NCBI GenBank assembly: GCA_949752735.1
Contig: OX457044.1
Span: 14,833,846-14,897,845 of the forward strand
Reading direction: 5' to 3'
Source of the DNA: Lumbricus terrestris
Lineage: Eukaryota > Annelida > Clitellata > Crassiclitellata > Lumbricidae
DNA length: 64,000 nucleotides
Within the stretch, counting starts at the first letter, position 1, and each line of letters opens with the position of its first letter. Made by a program: the position numbers and the translations under genes. Shown piece by piece: positions 11,728-58,800 of this stretch. The notes beneath the pieces were generated by a model. It was not told the origin of the DNA, did not search any database, and saw only the letters and a program-made list of their open reading frames with translations.

Positions 11728-13285
11728 CTGGTTCCTGGACAATTCGGAGCAGACAATTTGGAGCCTAACAATGCGGAACTGACAATTCAGAGATGTGCAA
11801 TTTGGAGTGAACAATATGGAGCTAATTTGTAGCAGCCAAAATTAGTGATTATGCCAGATTTCCATAACTCCCTGTCACACCCACTCCATATTTTCAAACA
11901 CAAAGGACAGTAAAACCCTGATTATGAGTCTCTTGGTGACAATAATTTTCATTGCTTGCCCCATTGTGTAAATATATAGGTAATGTCAAAAGTTCAACGA
12001 AAATAAGAAGAAGACAGCCCTTTACAAAATATGAATATTGATTACATTTAATAAAGTCTAATACATACATATCTAGAGATGAAGGGGTGTTTTTGTCACT
12101 AGCTATAAGAGCTCATCTTTTGCTTACTTAGACCAGTGTATATTAAACTAGTTCTAGATATTATAATCCCTATATAGGCCCTACTACCTCCCTCGTTGAA
12201 TTTGAAGAGTTTCTGTGAGGGACTCGGCTCCTTTCACCAACTGTGCATATCTGCGGACAACTGTTGACATTTCATGGTGCGTGCAGTTCTTTTCGTGGAT
12301 CATAATTTTCTGTGTCGTTCGTATCTGGCCGTGATTTCATGAAACACAAATTAAATCTGCCGACCAGCGATTTTCCTTTGTGTTGATTGCAACTCGCACG
12401 CTTGACGAAATGAAGATATGTCGCAAGTTCTTTCAACGTCACACCGAGTAAACATAACGACTCTGTGACTATTGAGTTTACAACACTTAATGCCGCGATG
12501 TCGCTAATCGTTCGATCACTTCGTTCCATATTTCTAAGAACTTCCAAGCGTTCTGTATCCCTTTGGCAAAATATCTACATGACTAAAACCGTCGCCTAAC
12601 AACCGATTTTCCCAACAAACTTGCAATAACGGAATGTCCGATCGGGAGATGATTTGCCTCTACTACCAAATCGATTGGTACCACCACCATTGACCTCCAA
12701 AAACCTCAAACTCTCCAACCCGGAAAGTGCTTCTACGCATGCTTAGCAGACGACATTTGACGACAACTGTTGGTATTGAATTAATCCAGTCACCGCATTC
12801 CACAACAACGTCCATAACTATGCTATGCACTCTGGCTACCATGAATGGCCACCAATGCCACCATGAACCTCTTTGTTGTGCACATTCGTAAAAGCATTCA
12901 TTGAAACCTTTTCAAAATCAGTGATGACGAATGTTGGTTCAATCTTGGTTCAATCTCCACTAATTAATTCTCAACATAGCAGTGCATGTAGCTTCCAGCT
13001 TATTCAGCAATAAAGCAAAAATGCATGGGATTATTTATGCCATGAATAGGTCTAGAGCAGAGTATCCAGCTGCGTCGACCTGCAAGTCTGCCAACCAGAC
13101 TGCATAAATTGTCCGGCACCGAATTGTCCACTCCGAAATGTCTGCTTTGAATTATTGGCTCCTAGTTGTCCGGCTCCAAATTGTCTAGCTCCGAATTGTC
13201 TACTCCACAATGGTCCAGCTAAGAATTTTCCAATAAAAATTATGCAGCTCGGAATTGTCCAGCTTGGATTTGTCCAGTCACCCTG
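11728..13285. mobile_element. Element with arrays of ~14-bp subterminal repeats
   Basis: The left end carries about six degenerate head-to-tail copies of GGACAATTCGGAGC (11733-11830). The right end carries about twelve copies in the opposite orientation (13105-13278). Outer ends are weakly matched (CTGG..CTGGACAAT against CAGGGTGACTGGACAAAT). Such arrays usually serve as transposase binding sites. The interior (for example minus 12272-12547, 91 codons) has no domain that I recognise. No clear target duplication was found. Confidence 0.55.
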
Positions 13286-14159
13286 GTTTATCTTAACACT
13301 TTAACAATAAATGGCATTGTTTCCCAGTCACTTTTGGTACAGACTTGTGTTTAGGATGTTAAGGCATGTCCCTCCGATAATTACTTTGTGCATTGAGTAG
13401 ACTCTATGATCATGCATGCTACAATATATTTCTTATATGAAACACTAATCAACTAATGGCAACTGATTAGATTAAGCTTGATTGTAGTGGAGCTACAGTT
13501 ATATGTTTGTTTAAATCTGTACAATGTTGTGTTTCTGTTCTACCCAGTGAACGCTGCTGAGTTATGCGATATTTGTCAACATAACATGTGTACATGTACC
13601 AGTATATTATGTAGATTGTGAATGCATAATTTATGTAAAAACGTTGATTGGTTAAATCAACCACAATTATAGTCTAGAACTTATAAGAGTTGTTTAGGGA
13701 TCCCTACTGATGATTACGTGCATAATGCGGAATTGAATGCTAAAAGAAAATATGAGTTTTGCATTGTAACATTGCACGGATCATTCGTCGTTTGTTCTCA
13801 TTGCATACAGCACTAAGCTTCATGCAGTTGAAATCAGTAGAAAAATAGTTTTAGTTCACAGCTATGTTGGTTTTCTATTTCGTTAGGATATTGCTGCCAG
13901 TTTTCTTTCATCATTAAACATCAGGAAATGGTGTTTCTATTTTTCATTATGTGTGCAGCTTATTACAGTGTAGTCATTTATTTCGTTGTGGATATGCCTG
14001 GAAATGTCATTTGAAAACCTATTTTGCAGGTGAAAAATACTGTCATAATGTAGAAATTATTGTAATGGTTTTTGGCAGGAAATTTGTTGTAGAAACAGAA
14101 TTAGATGATGCTCACAAAAAATAAGGGCTTATAATATTTATGTGTATGTATGTTGTATA

Positions 14160-14432
14160 CAGTGGTGTAACTTCAGACCCCCTGTGCACCCCACACACAT
14201 TCAAAACGAATGAAGCTAAAATCTTTAAAATATTTGATATTTTTTAGGTAGCTGCAGTTTTAGTTTTGGTGTTCACTTAACTTCAGTGGCACAAAACAAA
14301 CTAATAAATACCAAGATATAATTCATAAGCGACAAAACGTAGGATTAAAATTCATGGTGTTTCTTGGTTTTGACCATCTTTTCCCTCTTAGCTCAGGGCC
14401 CATGGGCTGCAGTGACAGTAGTTACACCACTG
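14160..14432. mobile_element. hAT-like MITE
   Basis: The ends CAGTGGTGTAACT and AGTTACACCACTG are 13-bp inverted repeats of hAT type. The 8-bp flanks GTTGTATA and GTAGTGTG match only partly, so the copy looks old. Confidence 0.6.
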
Positions 14433-16488
14433 GTAGTGTGTTGTACAAAGTACATAGAGAGTGTACCAGTATGTTTTCATAGACATTACATTAAGACTCT
14501 TCTCGGCTGTGTTCTGCTGCTACTGCTTGTGTCATACAGAATGCTGCTTTTATTATTCGTTCAATTTCTTGTTAACTAATTTTTTGTATTAAATAAACTG
14601 ATTGTTTCTTTTGTCATTTTATTTTGACTAGTCATATATTATTTTAAAAGATAAATTCACACATAGTAGGCCAAAATTGTAACAGCTAATTGATGGTTTG
14701 TTAAGCACTACCTCATTGTGTCACAGTATTGTCTTGTGTTAAAAAAGGTTTAAAATATTTGAGCTCAGCCCAATAACTTCAATTTATCACTTATTATATA
14801 AAACAAAAATATTTGAGCTGAACCAATATGACTTTAGTTGAGCACTAACACCTAAATAATTTTACATTTATGAATAGCTAATTAAGATGTCACAGCACAT
14901 GAGACATCCAGAAGAGACGTCATGGTTACATGGACATCCAGTTACATGTAGTCTAACTGCGCTGTTACTTGTTTGGACTGTATTACTTTGACACTTTAAA
15001 GACGATCTGCATTGGTTTTGTTAGTGCACTTTTAGTACACTATGCTTTTGTCCTTAAAATGGTAAATGTTTACAAATGTACCAGCTGTGTTGTATCAGAC
15101 ATTTATACAATTAAGCCTTAAGTTATTTGGTCACGATATGCACACTTAACTTTTCTACAAAGTTTTTTCTCAGTCCATTGAGAATCTACCAGAGCAAACT
15201 AGGAATTCCATTGTGCATGCATGCCGTCTCCTTAGCCCATTCACAAGGTGCAAAAGTCAAAGATACCTTGAAACACAGGATACATTAGAACGGTTCCAGT
15301 TAAGAATCTAAGATACTTTCTGAATCTACGATTTGAATCCCATTATCTGTTTGCTCTGTGCCCACTTTGCATTTTTTAATCTGCTGGACAAAAGTGAACG
15401 AAAAAATAGAATTTCACTCCAAAAGCAAATAACCTAGGTAGCAAGAAAAACTTCAATTCTATCTGAAACATAAAAGAATGAATTACCTGGGCCTGAAGAG
15501 ATGCCTATTGTTCAATGACTGTTCATTAGGTTGTCACTGAGTTCTACGTTTTCAACAGATTTGTAGCCAGTGATTTATGTGTTAGCTTATTACAAGCAAT
15601 TGGAATCTTGGACAAGTTGCTTTACAGTTTACTATTAGAAATGAAATAAACAGCTAGACAACAGATTCCTCAATAATGAGTTTTCTTCAAACTTCACATC
15701 CAAAACGTGAGTTATCATTGCAAATACTTGTAACCACACACAAAAAACAATGTATCATAATTCGCTTTAATTTATTCCTGACGGTAATTGAAAATGAACA
15801 AATCAAACGTATCACAGAAACCATGAGATTGTATTTCAGTTAACCTTCGATGCGAGCTATACTGCTCTCAAGTCCAATGCATATTTTATCAATGCAGTGA
15901 AAGAGCAATTATCATTTAACAATATTATTATTAATATGTTTTCATTTAGTAAGATTAATTCTCAGAGAGATTTCAAGGAAGGTACTTGTAATTTTCAATG
16001 ATATTAGTTAGCTTCATTCAAGTCTCAGATGATGATTGAAAAAAATTACTGCAATTGAAGCTCAATCTTGTGCTGTAACCGTATTTCTGTTATTCACGTA
16101 TACCACAGCATGTCTGTTGAAACGCATTACATCAATAGCACTAATTTCTCATATAAATAAACATCTCCCACTTTTAAAATACATGTATACATCTTTGAGA
16201 TCTACAGTTCTCGATCTCTGTGAACATTCTGGTTTACGAATTTTTTAACTGATGGTGTGACTACCAATGGTATATGGTATGTAGTGTAGCTCTGCAATCT
16301 TTCTGTTGAGTACGGTCGATTATATAGTGAAGGGCACACTGTATAGCGCAGTTATTGCAGCACATCTAGGCATGCATTTTACAAAAAACAGGTAGTTTTC
16401 TACAAAACTAGATTTCTACAGGTGGAAAAGAAGCAAACCAGCAACCATACGTGCTAGTCTGCCGCAGTTACAATCTACAAAACAAAAC
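14433..16488. other. No gene recognised
   Basis: AT-rich intergenic sequence with no coding pattern, splice-bounded exon or structured repeat that I can support. Confidence 0.4.
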
Positions 16489-16603
16489 CCAGATGCTACA
16501 GCGGACAAACTCACCTATAGAAACTTATCTAAATGAAAAATCTAACCAGATGCTACAGCAGACAAACTCATCTATAGAAACTTATCTAAATGAAAAATCT
16601 AAG
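16489..16603. repeat. Two-copy ~57-bp direct repeat
   Basis: The unit starting AGATGCTACAGCGGACAAAC is followed at once by a second copy with a few substitutions. It lies about 0.9 kb downstream of the SERCA stop codon. Confidence 0.85.
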
Positions 16604-17053
16604 TCAGTTTGAAACCAAAACCTTCACAAAGGAAGAAAAAGAGTATGAGAAACTGTTTTATCTAAGCCAAAGCATCTGAGCAGGGCCAAAGGATGCTTTT
16701 GTGACATCTACTTGCACACCAAACAGTCAATCCAAATGTTCCCTCTTTCATACAACTCGCCAGTATTTCTAGTTTTCAACATCACTTCAACAAATGTAGC
16801 ATATCTAGCATTTCTAGTTTCAGTGCGTGCACCAGTGGTGCTTATACGCAGATATCTTTGCAACTTGAATCGACGAATTGTCTGCTTTATCTTTTCTTGT
16901 CTGTCATAGGATCAATGGCTGTAGCAACTAAAACGCAAGAAAGAAATTTATAGCTGTACTGAATTTTCCTAAGATGTTTCCTAAATCAAACAAACTGCAC
17001 TCTCACAAAGAGTTCCAAATGATAAGCAGGTTTTGTTTAATGAAGAGGCATCC

Positions 17054-17055
17054 AG

Positions 17056-17133
<78 letters not shown>

Positions 17134-17290
17134 GTCTATCTATCTGTCTGTCTGTTTGTTTGTCTCACTGTCTGTCTATCCATCTATCTATTTTTTTATC
17201 TATCTGTCTGTCTGTCTATCCATCTATCTATTTTTGATCTATCTATCTATCTATCTTTTTATCTATCTATCTAATCTATCTATTACATTT
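17054..17290. repeat. (TATC)n-rich microsatellite
   Basis: Long TATC run degrading into TGTC and TTTT-containing units. Open frames across it are artefacts of the repeat. Confidence 0.95.
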
Positions 17291-17367
17291 ATATAGCACT
17301 CCTTTAAGATAGCTATTTTAGAGGTGATTCCAACCCAGGCACAGCTAAAGCTGAAAATCTCGAGTTG

Positions 17368-17373
17368 TTTATT
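17368..17373 (-). promoter_or_regulatory. Candidate SERCA polyadenylation signal
   Basis: AATAAA on the minus strand, about 100 nt after the SERCA stop codon. The position is reasonable for a 3' UTR signal, but no transcript end is visible. Confidence 0.4.
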
Positions 17374-17475
17374 TAAAAAGAACTATAGACAAGCCCCGTG
17401 GAAGGGAGTGGAGGCTATCCAAAATAATAATTTATAATAATTTAACTCCTGTGATGCACACTGTGATCATGAACA

Positions 17476-52600
<35,125 letters not shown>

Positions 52601-52746
52601 CTTTAAAAGTTCAGTTTTATAAGATGGTCGACCTCTCGCGCCTGCAAAACCTACCGAACACCGATCCAGACGGTGGACAGAAACACAGCGAACAGACTCT
52701 TGCGTTGGAGCAGATGATCATTTGCCAAAGACAGCAAGAGACAACT

Positions 52747-52866
52747 GACTATGGAAAGGGAAAAGCAGATGGTTGAGACTATGGAAAGGGAAAAGCAGAT
52801 GGTTGAGACTATGGAAAGGGAAAAGCAGATGGTTGAGACTATGGAAAGGGAAAAGCAGATGGTTGA
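52747..52866. repeat. Four exact copies of a 30-bp repeat
   Basis: The unit GACTATGGAAAGGGAAAAGC plus ten bases is repeated four times without change, about 150 bp upstream of the SERCA start codon. It may lie in the 5' UTR or promoter. On the plus strand it is open and would encode a 10-residue repeat (MEREKQMVET), but no gene context supports this. Confidence 0.95.
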
Positions 52867-52965
52867 GCCGAGTTGAACCGAAGTCTGATCATGCTGCAGC
52901 GAGCAGAGACGACGACTGCTCTGCTCTGCCTCAGGTACAATACATGTAGTCAGGAGCAGGAGGAG

Positions 52966-53035
52966 TAAGGAGGAGGAGGAGGAGGAGGAGGAGGAGTAAG
53001 GAGGAGGAGGAAGAGGAGGAGGAGGAGGAGGATGC
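52966..53035. repeat. (GGA)n-rich stretch
   Basis: Purine-rich GGA triplets upstream of the SERCA gene. Confidence 0.9.
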
Positions 53036-53245
53036 TATGGTGCAGCAGCCACAGAAGATCATCGACTGAGCGAAGAAGAAGAAGAAGCAAGCGCTGGCAG
53101 AACGAGCAACGTTTTGTTTATAAGAAACCGAAATCACGCTCAGCAGCCGAATACGACGACTGGCGTGAAAAAACCTATCGACAGATAGATGAACGATTAG
53201 TCTACGTCGAGATCACTATATATTCCGAGTCTCTCTCTGTCTCTC

Positions 53246-53337
<92 letters not shown>

Positions 53338-55105
53338 CTCTCTCTCTCTCTGCCTCTCTCTCTGTCTCTGTCTCTCTCTCGCTCTCTCTCACACTCTCAC
53401 ACCACTCTGTATGTCTGCCTGTCTGTCTGTCTGTCTATTTATCTCTCTGTTTCTCTCTCACTCCACTCTGTCTGTCTGTCTGCCTCTGTTTCTGTCTCTG
53501 TATCTATCTGCCCCTCCGTTTATCTTGCTTGTCTATCTACATGTATCTCTTTCGCTCAGAGTTCTTTGCGTCAGATTTCCCTTTTCTCTGTTTCTCTGTC
53601 ACTCTTTCTCTCTCTATATATCACTGTTTCTATTTCTCTTTTTGTCTCAGTTTGTCTATCTTTTGTCCCAGGTTCTCTTTGAGTCAGATTCTTTACTTTT
53701 CCCGTTTCTCTGTCTTTCTGTCGCTGTGTCTCTCTATAGTTGTCTGTCTCTCTGTATCTGCTGTCTCTATATACCGTATACGCTCTCTTTTAGCGCATTC
53801 ACTTCCCCATAATTCCTCCTCCCTTCGTCCTCCCCTTCATCCTCCCTCCCTCCCTGCCTCCTTCCTTCCCTCCCTCCGTTTCTTCGTTGCAATAACTACA
53901 GCTGTGTATACTGCGAAATGGCATCTGCTTCGGTCCTTCCACGGTTCGGGTTTCGTGAGTTTACACGATGCAGGTGCATATATGCAGGTGGTCGACATCG
54001 CAATATATCTCTCGGACATTATAAGCTGGATTTTCGATTTGTGTCGATAAACGCATGGTATAACTGATTCACAGTCGAAATGAAGCAGAATCTTTATGTC
54101 AATTAAGCATTGGGTCCGTAACTGTTGTGAGAATGACAATTGCTGCATCGTTGCGACTGAAAAGAGCAGAAGTCAACTGAAGACAGATGAAGAAAACACC
54201 CTAATCGAGAAGTAGGCCTACGTGGGGCTGCCATCGTCACATCTCTTTTTCTATTGCCAAGGGAACTCTACTATATATACTGTAGGTTTGCTTCATCCGC
54301 GAGATTGGCCAGCATCTCTCGGTCGTCTCTAGAGAGTCGCGGGGTGTGACCTTTCTCTTCCAAAGATTAATTTCTTTCTGTAGCGCTGCAACGCCATTGC
54401 ATTTCGTGGCACTTTCACGTATTTTGCGGAGAACGAAGCCTGAATTTCCAGACATTCAACTAGCATAGTTTTTTAAAATTATTTTTGATCCTGCGGGATC
54501 AAAAATAATGATAATGATAGGTATAATACACTTTTGCATCACCAGTAGAGGTGTGCTATTTACTAGTAGGCCTAGCTAGCGGGGTAGATTGCCACGCGAG
54601 AGTTCGGGCTTCAAATCCTTGCCAGACAGAAACTTCTAGTCCATCGCATGAGCCTCATAGCAGATCGGCTTAGCGATTAGACCGACGAGTATTGACTCTG
54701 CTTTAATTGAACACTTGCCTGTAAATTTTAAAAACATGTTTAATTTAAATTATCTTTGCCATAGACAACTTAAAACCGACGAATTAGGCGTACACGAATG
54801 TATACTTGAGCATGATTATAGGGTAGTCACACGCACACACAAGTTTGAGTCATCAACATCGTTTAATTTAATTACAGAGGCATGCACTATATTATATACA
54901 TGTATATATATATGCAGTCATTTTATGTGAACGATTTTCAAATGCAACATTAAAGATCGACTTAAATCCATTAGACTGACATCTGAAGAGTTCGAGCAAA
55001 CCAAATGCATCAGATCCTCCGGTGAGCTCCATTGTACAAAAGGTCGGCTACAATTTGACACAAAGGACTTTGATCGTGTATTCCAACAGCTGTTGACAAT
55101 TCAAT
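53036..55105. other. SERCA/T-box intergenic region, no gene recognised
   Basis: The left part is a long CT-rich microsatellite (53227-53345 pure, then mixed TCTG/TCTC to about 53880). Open frames there are Leu-Ser repeats and are not genes. A perfect 14-bp-arm hairpin sits at 54478-54509. It must hold the upstream SERCA promoter and the downstream end of the T-box gene, but no promoter motif can be called. Confidence 0.5.
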
Positions 55106-55800
55106 TTAAAAAGTTCTTATAACAGGCCATGTGACTGGTAAGTTACTGTGGCTGTTATAGTCTGTCTGATTTGGCAACTTGTAAGAACAAGACGATGCTA
55201 AAGGAGAGTCTTGTGTCGCAACCACCGCATTGTGTCCTCCTACTCCTCCACCTGCTCCTCCTCCTCCTCCCACTCCTCCTCTTCCTACTCCTCCTTCTTC
55301 TCCTCTTCCTTCGCGATTCATTCCGATGTAATTCTCGCAACCGACGAGATCAGACAGTGCGCATGCGCTGTTCTGATCATCCACGTGACCACGCAGACGA
55401 AAACTGGATGAAACCGGATCGCACAGAACTGAGGAACCGGTTGGGACCGGTTGAAACAGGTTGACCCCATGGTTGGCGGTGTGAATGGGGATTGGCGTCG
55501 GGTTGACGTGTCGTCGGTATGGATGTGGGTACATTGGATGGGCATAGCTTCCTCCTCCTTCTCTTCCTTCTCTTCCTCCGTCTCCTGTTCGGAATGCCTG
55601 TGGTGCGTAATTATCGTGGTAATATGTAGAAGGGGAATTCGGGTCCATCGGTGATCCATGGCCAAACAATATCCCTCCCACTCTGTCATGCAACGCGTTT
55701 TCCACAAGCGATTGCGAATGATGATGATAAGTGGATGTGACATTTCCAACGTCCACTTTATCCAGGTCATCGAACTTTCCAGCATCAGATATCTCCTTGC
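55106..55800 (-). CDS. T-box gene last exon
   Basis: The pyrimidine-rich acceptor ending TTTTGCAG gives 695 nt to TAA. The chosen frame ([19 protein letters not shown], later [11 protein letters not shown] and a Gly-rich run) needs an incoming phase of 1. A competing frame of 190 codons overlaps but looks less protein-like. The Gly-rich run (about 55215-55300) comes from a CTCCTC-type repeat. Confidence 0.75.
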
Positions 55801-58800
55801 CTGCAAAATCGAAAGAACCTCAATTAGAACAAAAACTAGAAATCGTCCAGAAGAGGTACGTACGTAAGATAAGATGTGGATGTGTTTCAATGCAGAGCAA
55901 ACATGTAGGCTATGATATGATGGACGTTAACAAATGTCGCTCTATATATATTGGTTGACAATGGTTGTTACGGTGGTTTGAAATGTTTCTAACTACAGAC
56001 CGATTTCTGTACTCCCATTCTTTGCCAAAATATTTGAAAAATTAATGTATGCACGTTTAGATAGTTTTCTATCAAAAGAGAAAGTACTATTTCAGTCTCA
56101 GCATGGATTCCAACAGGGTCATTCTACCTACATGCCCCTTCTAAGCATACAAGACAAAATCTCTAATGCAATTGAAAATAACGAATACTCCCTTGGTATC
56201 TTCCTTGATGTAGCTAAAGCCTTTGATTCTGTAAATCATCATATTTTGATCAAAAAACTTTATAACTATGGAATTAGAGGGACACAATTACAATGGTTTG
56301 TTAGCTATCTTGAAAATCGTTTTCAACTGGTTTCTGTTAACAATTGCACTTCTGATCTACAACTCATTTCTCACGGTGTCCCTCAAGGATCTAATCTTGG
56401 ACCTCTTTTATTTTTAATCTATATTAATGATTTACCTAATGTATCGCCTTCTATGTATTTTGTACTATTTGCTGATGATTCCAACTTATTTCATTCTGAT
56501 AAATCTATTGATACCCTATTCGCAGGGCTGAAAGTGGTTTGAAAAAATTGCCGGGTCCCTGGCCCAAAGGGTCTATAGATATAAGTGTTTATTCAAGTGC
56601 CCAAGAATTAATGCCGGGTCTGAGACCCGGACAGACCCGGCTCACTTTCAGCCCTGCCTATTCGACACTGTTAATTCTGAGCTTCAGCGAGTCGTTGATT
56701 GGTTTCGATCAAATAAACTTACTCTAAATTTGGATAAAACCAACTACATCCTCTTCAGATCCCATAAGAAAAAATATCCCAATGAACTTCCTATTCTACT
56801 TATTGAAGGGACTCCTATCACCCAAGTAACATCCACAAAATTTTTGGGCGTATACATTGACCAGCATCTAAATTGGAAGGAACACATCAATAATATCTCT
56901 AGCAAAATTGCTAAGACTGTTGGTGTGCTATTTCGCTCATCTAAACTGATTCCTGTCTCTATCCGGTCTATGCTATACTATTCTCTTATTTATCCTTATT
57001 TAACCTACTGTAATTTAATTTGGACGTCTACTTACAAATCTAATTTTATCAGACTAGTCACCCTTCAAAAATATGCAATCCGTTTTATAGCTAATATTCC
57101 TCGCCGAGCCCACACCGCTCTGTATTTCAAGGAATTTGGATTATTAAAGATCGATCAAATTAGGCACTTGCAAATAGGAGAGTTTATGTACCGTTATAAC
57201 CATGGCCTATTACCACTTGTATTTAATGATTTCTTTAACCTTACCTCTGATCGCCACTCTTATTCAACTAGAAAATTAACTGTTTATGACCTTCCCTACG
57301 CACATAATAATACTCGTCGATTCTCTATACAATATACTGGCTCCCAATGTTGGAACTCTCTCCCTACACATCTTCATTCCCTACCTAACACAAGATTATT
57401 TAAGCATAAACTTCGCCTTTATCTACTTAAAACACTTCCTGATATGTAATGGTTAAGGTTTCTGCTCAGTGGTTTCGCCAAGCCCTTAGTTAAGTCTTTA
57501 GTTAAGTCATTAGTTAAGAGTTGTTTTTCTCGTTATATACAGAAATGTCGATTGCTTAATTTGTTTTTCTCTCTTCCTCATCATTTTTTTTTATTCCTGC
57601 AATTGAATGTTCTGTCATGTTTTTTCTTTTATATTTTACATGAATTATGGGTGGCCCTATTAGCGGGATTTTACATCCCTTCTGGGTCTCCCCCTCTTCA
57701 CCAAATTCATGTTAATGTATTATTCACTGCCATAATTGTATCATGTTTGTGTGTTGTTTTGGTTGAAGGAAAAAATAAATAAAATAAAATAAATAAATAT
57801 ATTGGTTGACAATGGTTGTTACGGTGGTTTGAAAACAATGTCGTCATCGTTATGCGTAGCCTACACAATGCATCATCATATATAATTATTATATTACAGA
57901 CATATACGAAGCTCCTCCCATTTTCTGTAATTAGGTCCAAAAAAGTAATATAATATAGGCCTATGTGGCATCATCTGATTGACTGCAGAATTGTTTACGC
58001 ATTCGCATATTCATATTATTTATTATTATTCGCATATGCATATTAATTATTATGAAATTGGTTAAACAAGGAATTTGGTCTACTTCGAAATGTGCATCCG
58101 GGTCGCTCAAAAGAAAAAGTTTATTACGGCAGCACAAAAGATTGCTATACAAGATTGGCTTTTTATTTTATGAAAAATAGGCCCCTAGCCTAGGCCTATA
58201 TAGGCCCTAGACAAAAATTACTAGCACGCGCTGAAAGTAAGAATTTGGATGGACTTAACTGTAGCCTACTCAAATTTGGTAGGTCTGCTTTGCTGATAAC
58301 GTTATCCTACAATGCTAATTCGATTATGGATATCATACATTTTATGCAGACAAGGAAACTGTCGTTTATACTAACGTTTTATATAGCTGTGCACTTGAAT
58401 CAAGCAGCGACAGCTGCGACATCTTACGTGTTATCCTTATCCATAGTCCAATCATATTATTGTGTTGCATGTTGGGTCGAAAAAGAAACGCGTTGATCGA
58501 AGTGGCTGGATTCAGTGGATTGTAAGCAAAGTTGTTGAATTTAGACATATACATGGGCGCCCGCACATAGGGGCAAGAGGGGGCACTTGCCCCTCCCTGG
58601 AAAATTGAAACCTATTTTTCTCACTACTACTTTTTGTGTTTATAACAAATATCTTCGCATTACAGAATTATAAAACATACTTTCAACTAATACTTTTCGA
58701 TTTTTTAAACAAATTTCTTTGCAAAAAGAAACAATTGAAGGGCTTATTTCCAAAAACGGTTACACGCGTAGCCTACGTGTGGTTAGTAATAGTAGGCCTA

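Noticed and set aside
17033..17296. Open frames of IYLS/LSIY repeats
   Set aside because: They are translations of the TATC microsatellite, open in several frames, with no splice or domain support.
53032..54050. Long Leu-Ser rich open frames (up to 216 codons)
   Set aside because: They are products of the CT-rich simple repeat; all plus-strand frames stay open because the sequence lacks stop-forming triplets.
54478..54509. Terminator-like perfect hairpin
   Set aside because: 14-bp arms with a TGCG loop, but this is an animal genome where such hairpins do not terminate transcription; no context was found.
55171..55464. Plus-strand frames opposite the T-box last exon
   Set aside because: They are shadows of the Gly-rich coding strand, without any domain.
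55318..55890. 190-codon minus-strand frame overlapping the T-box last exon
   Set aside because: It is out of phase with the His/Pro/Tyr-rich frame. Its product reads as a frame-shifted shadow and crosses the acceptor.
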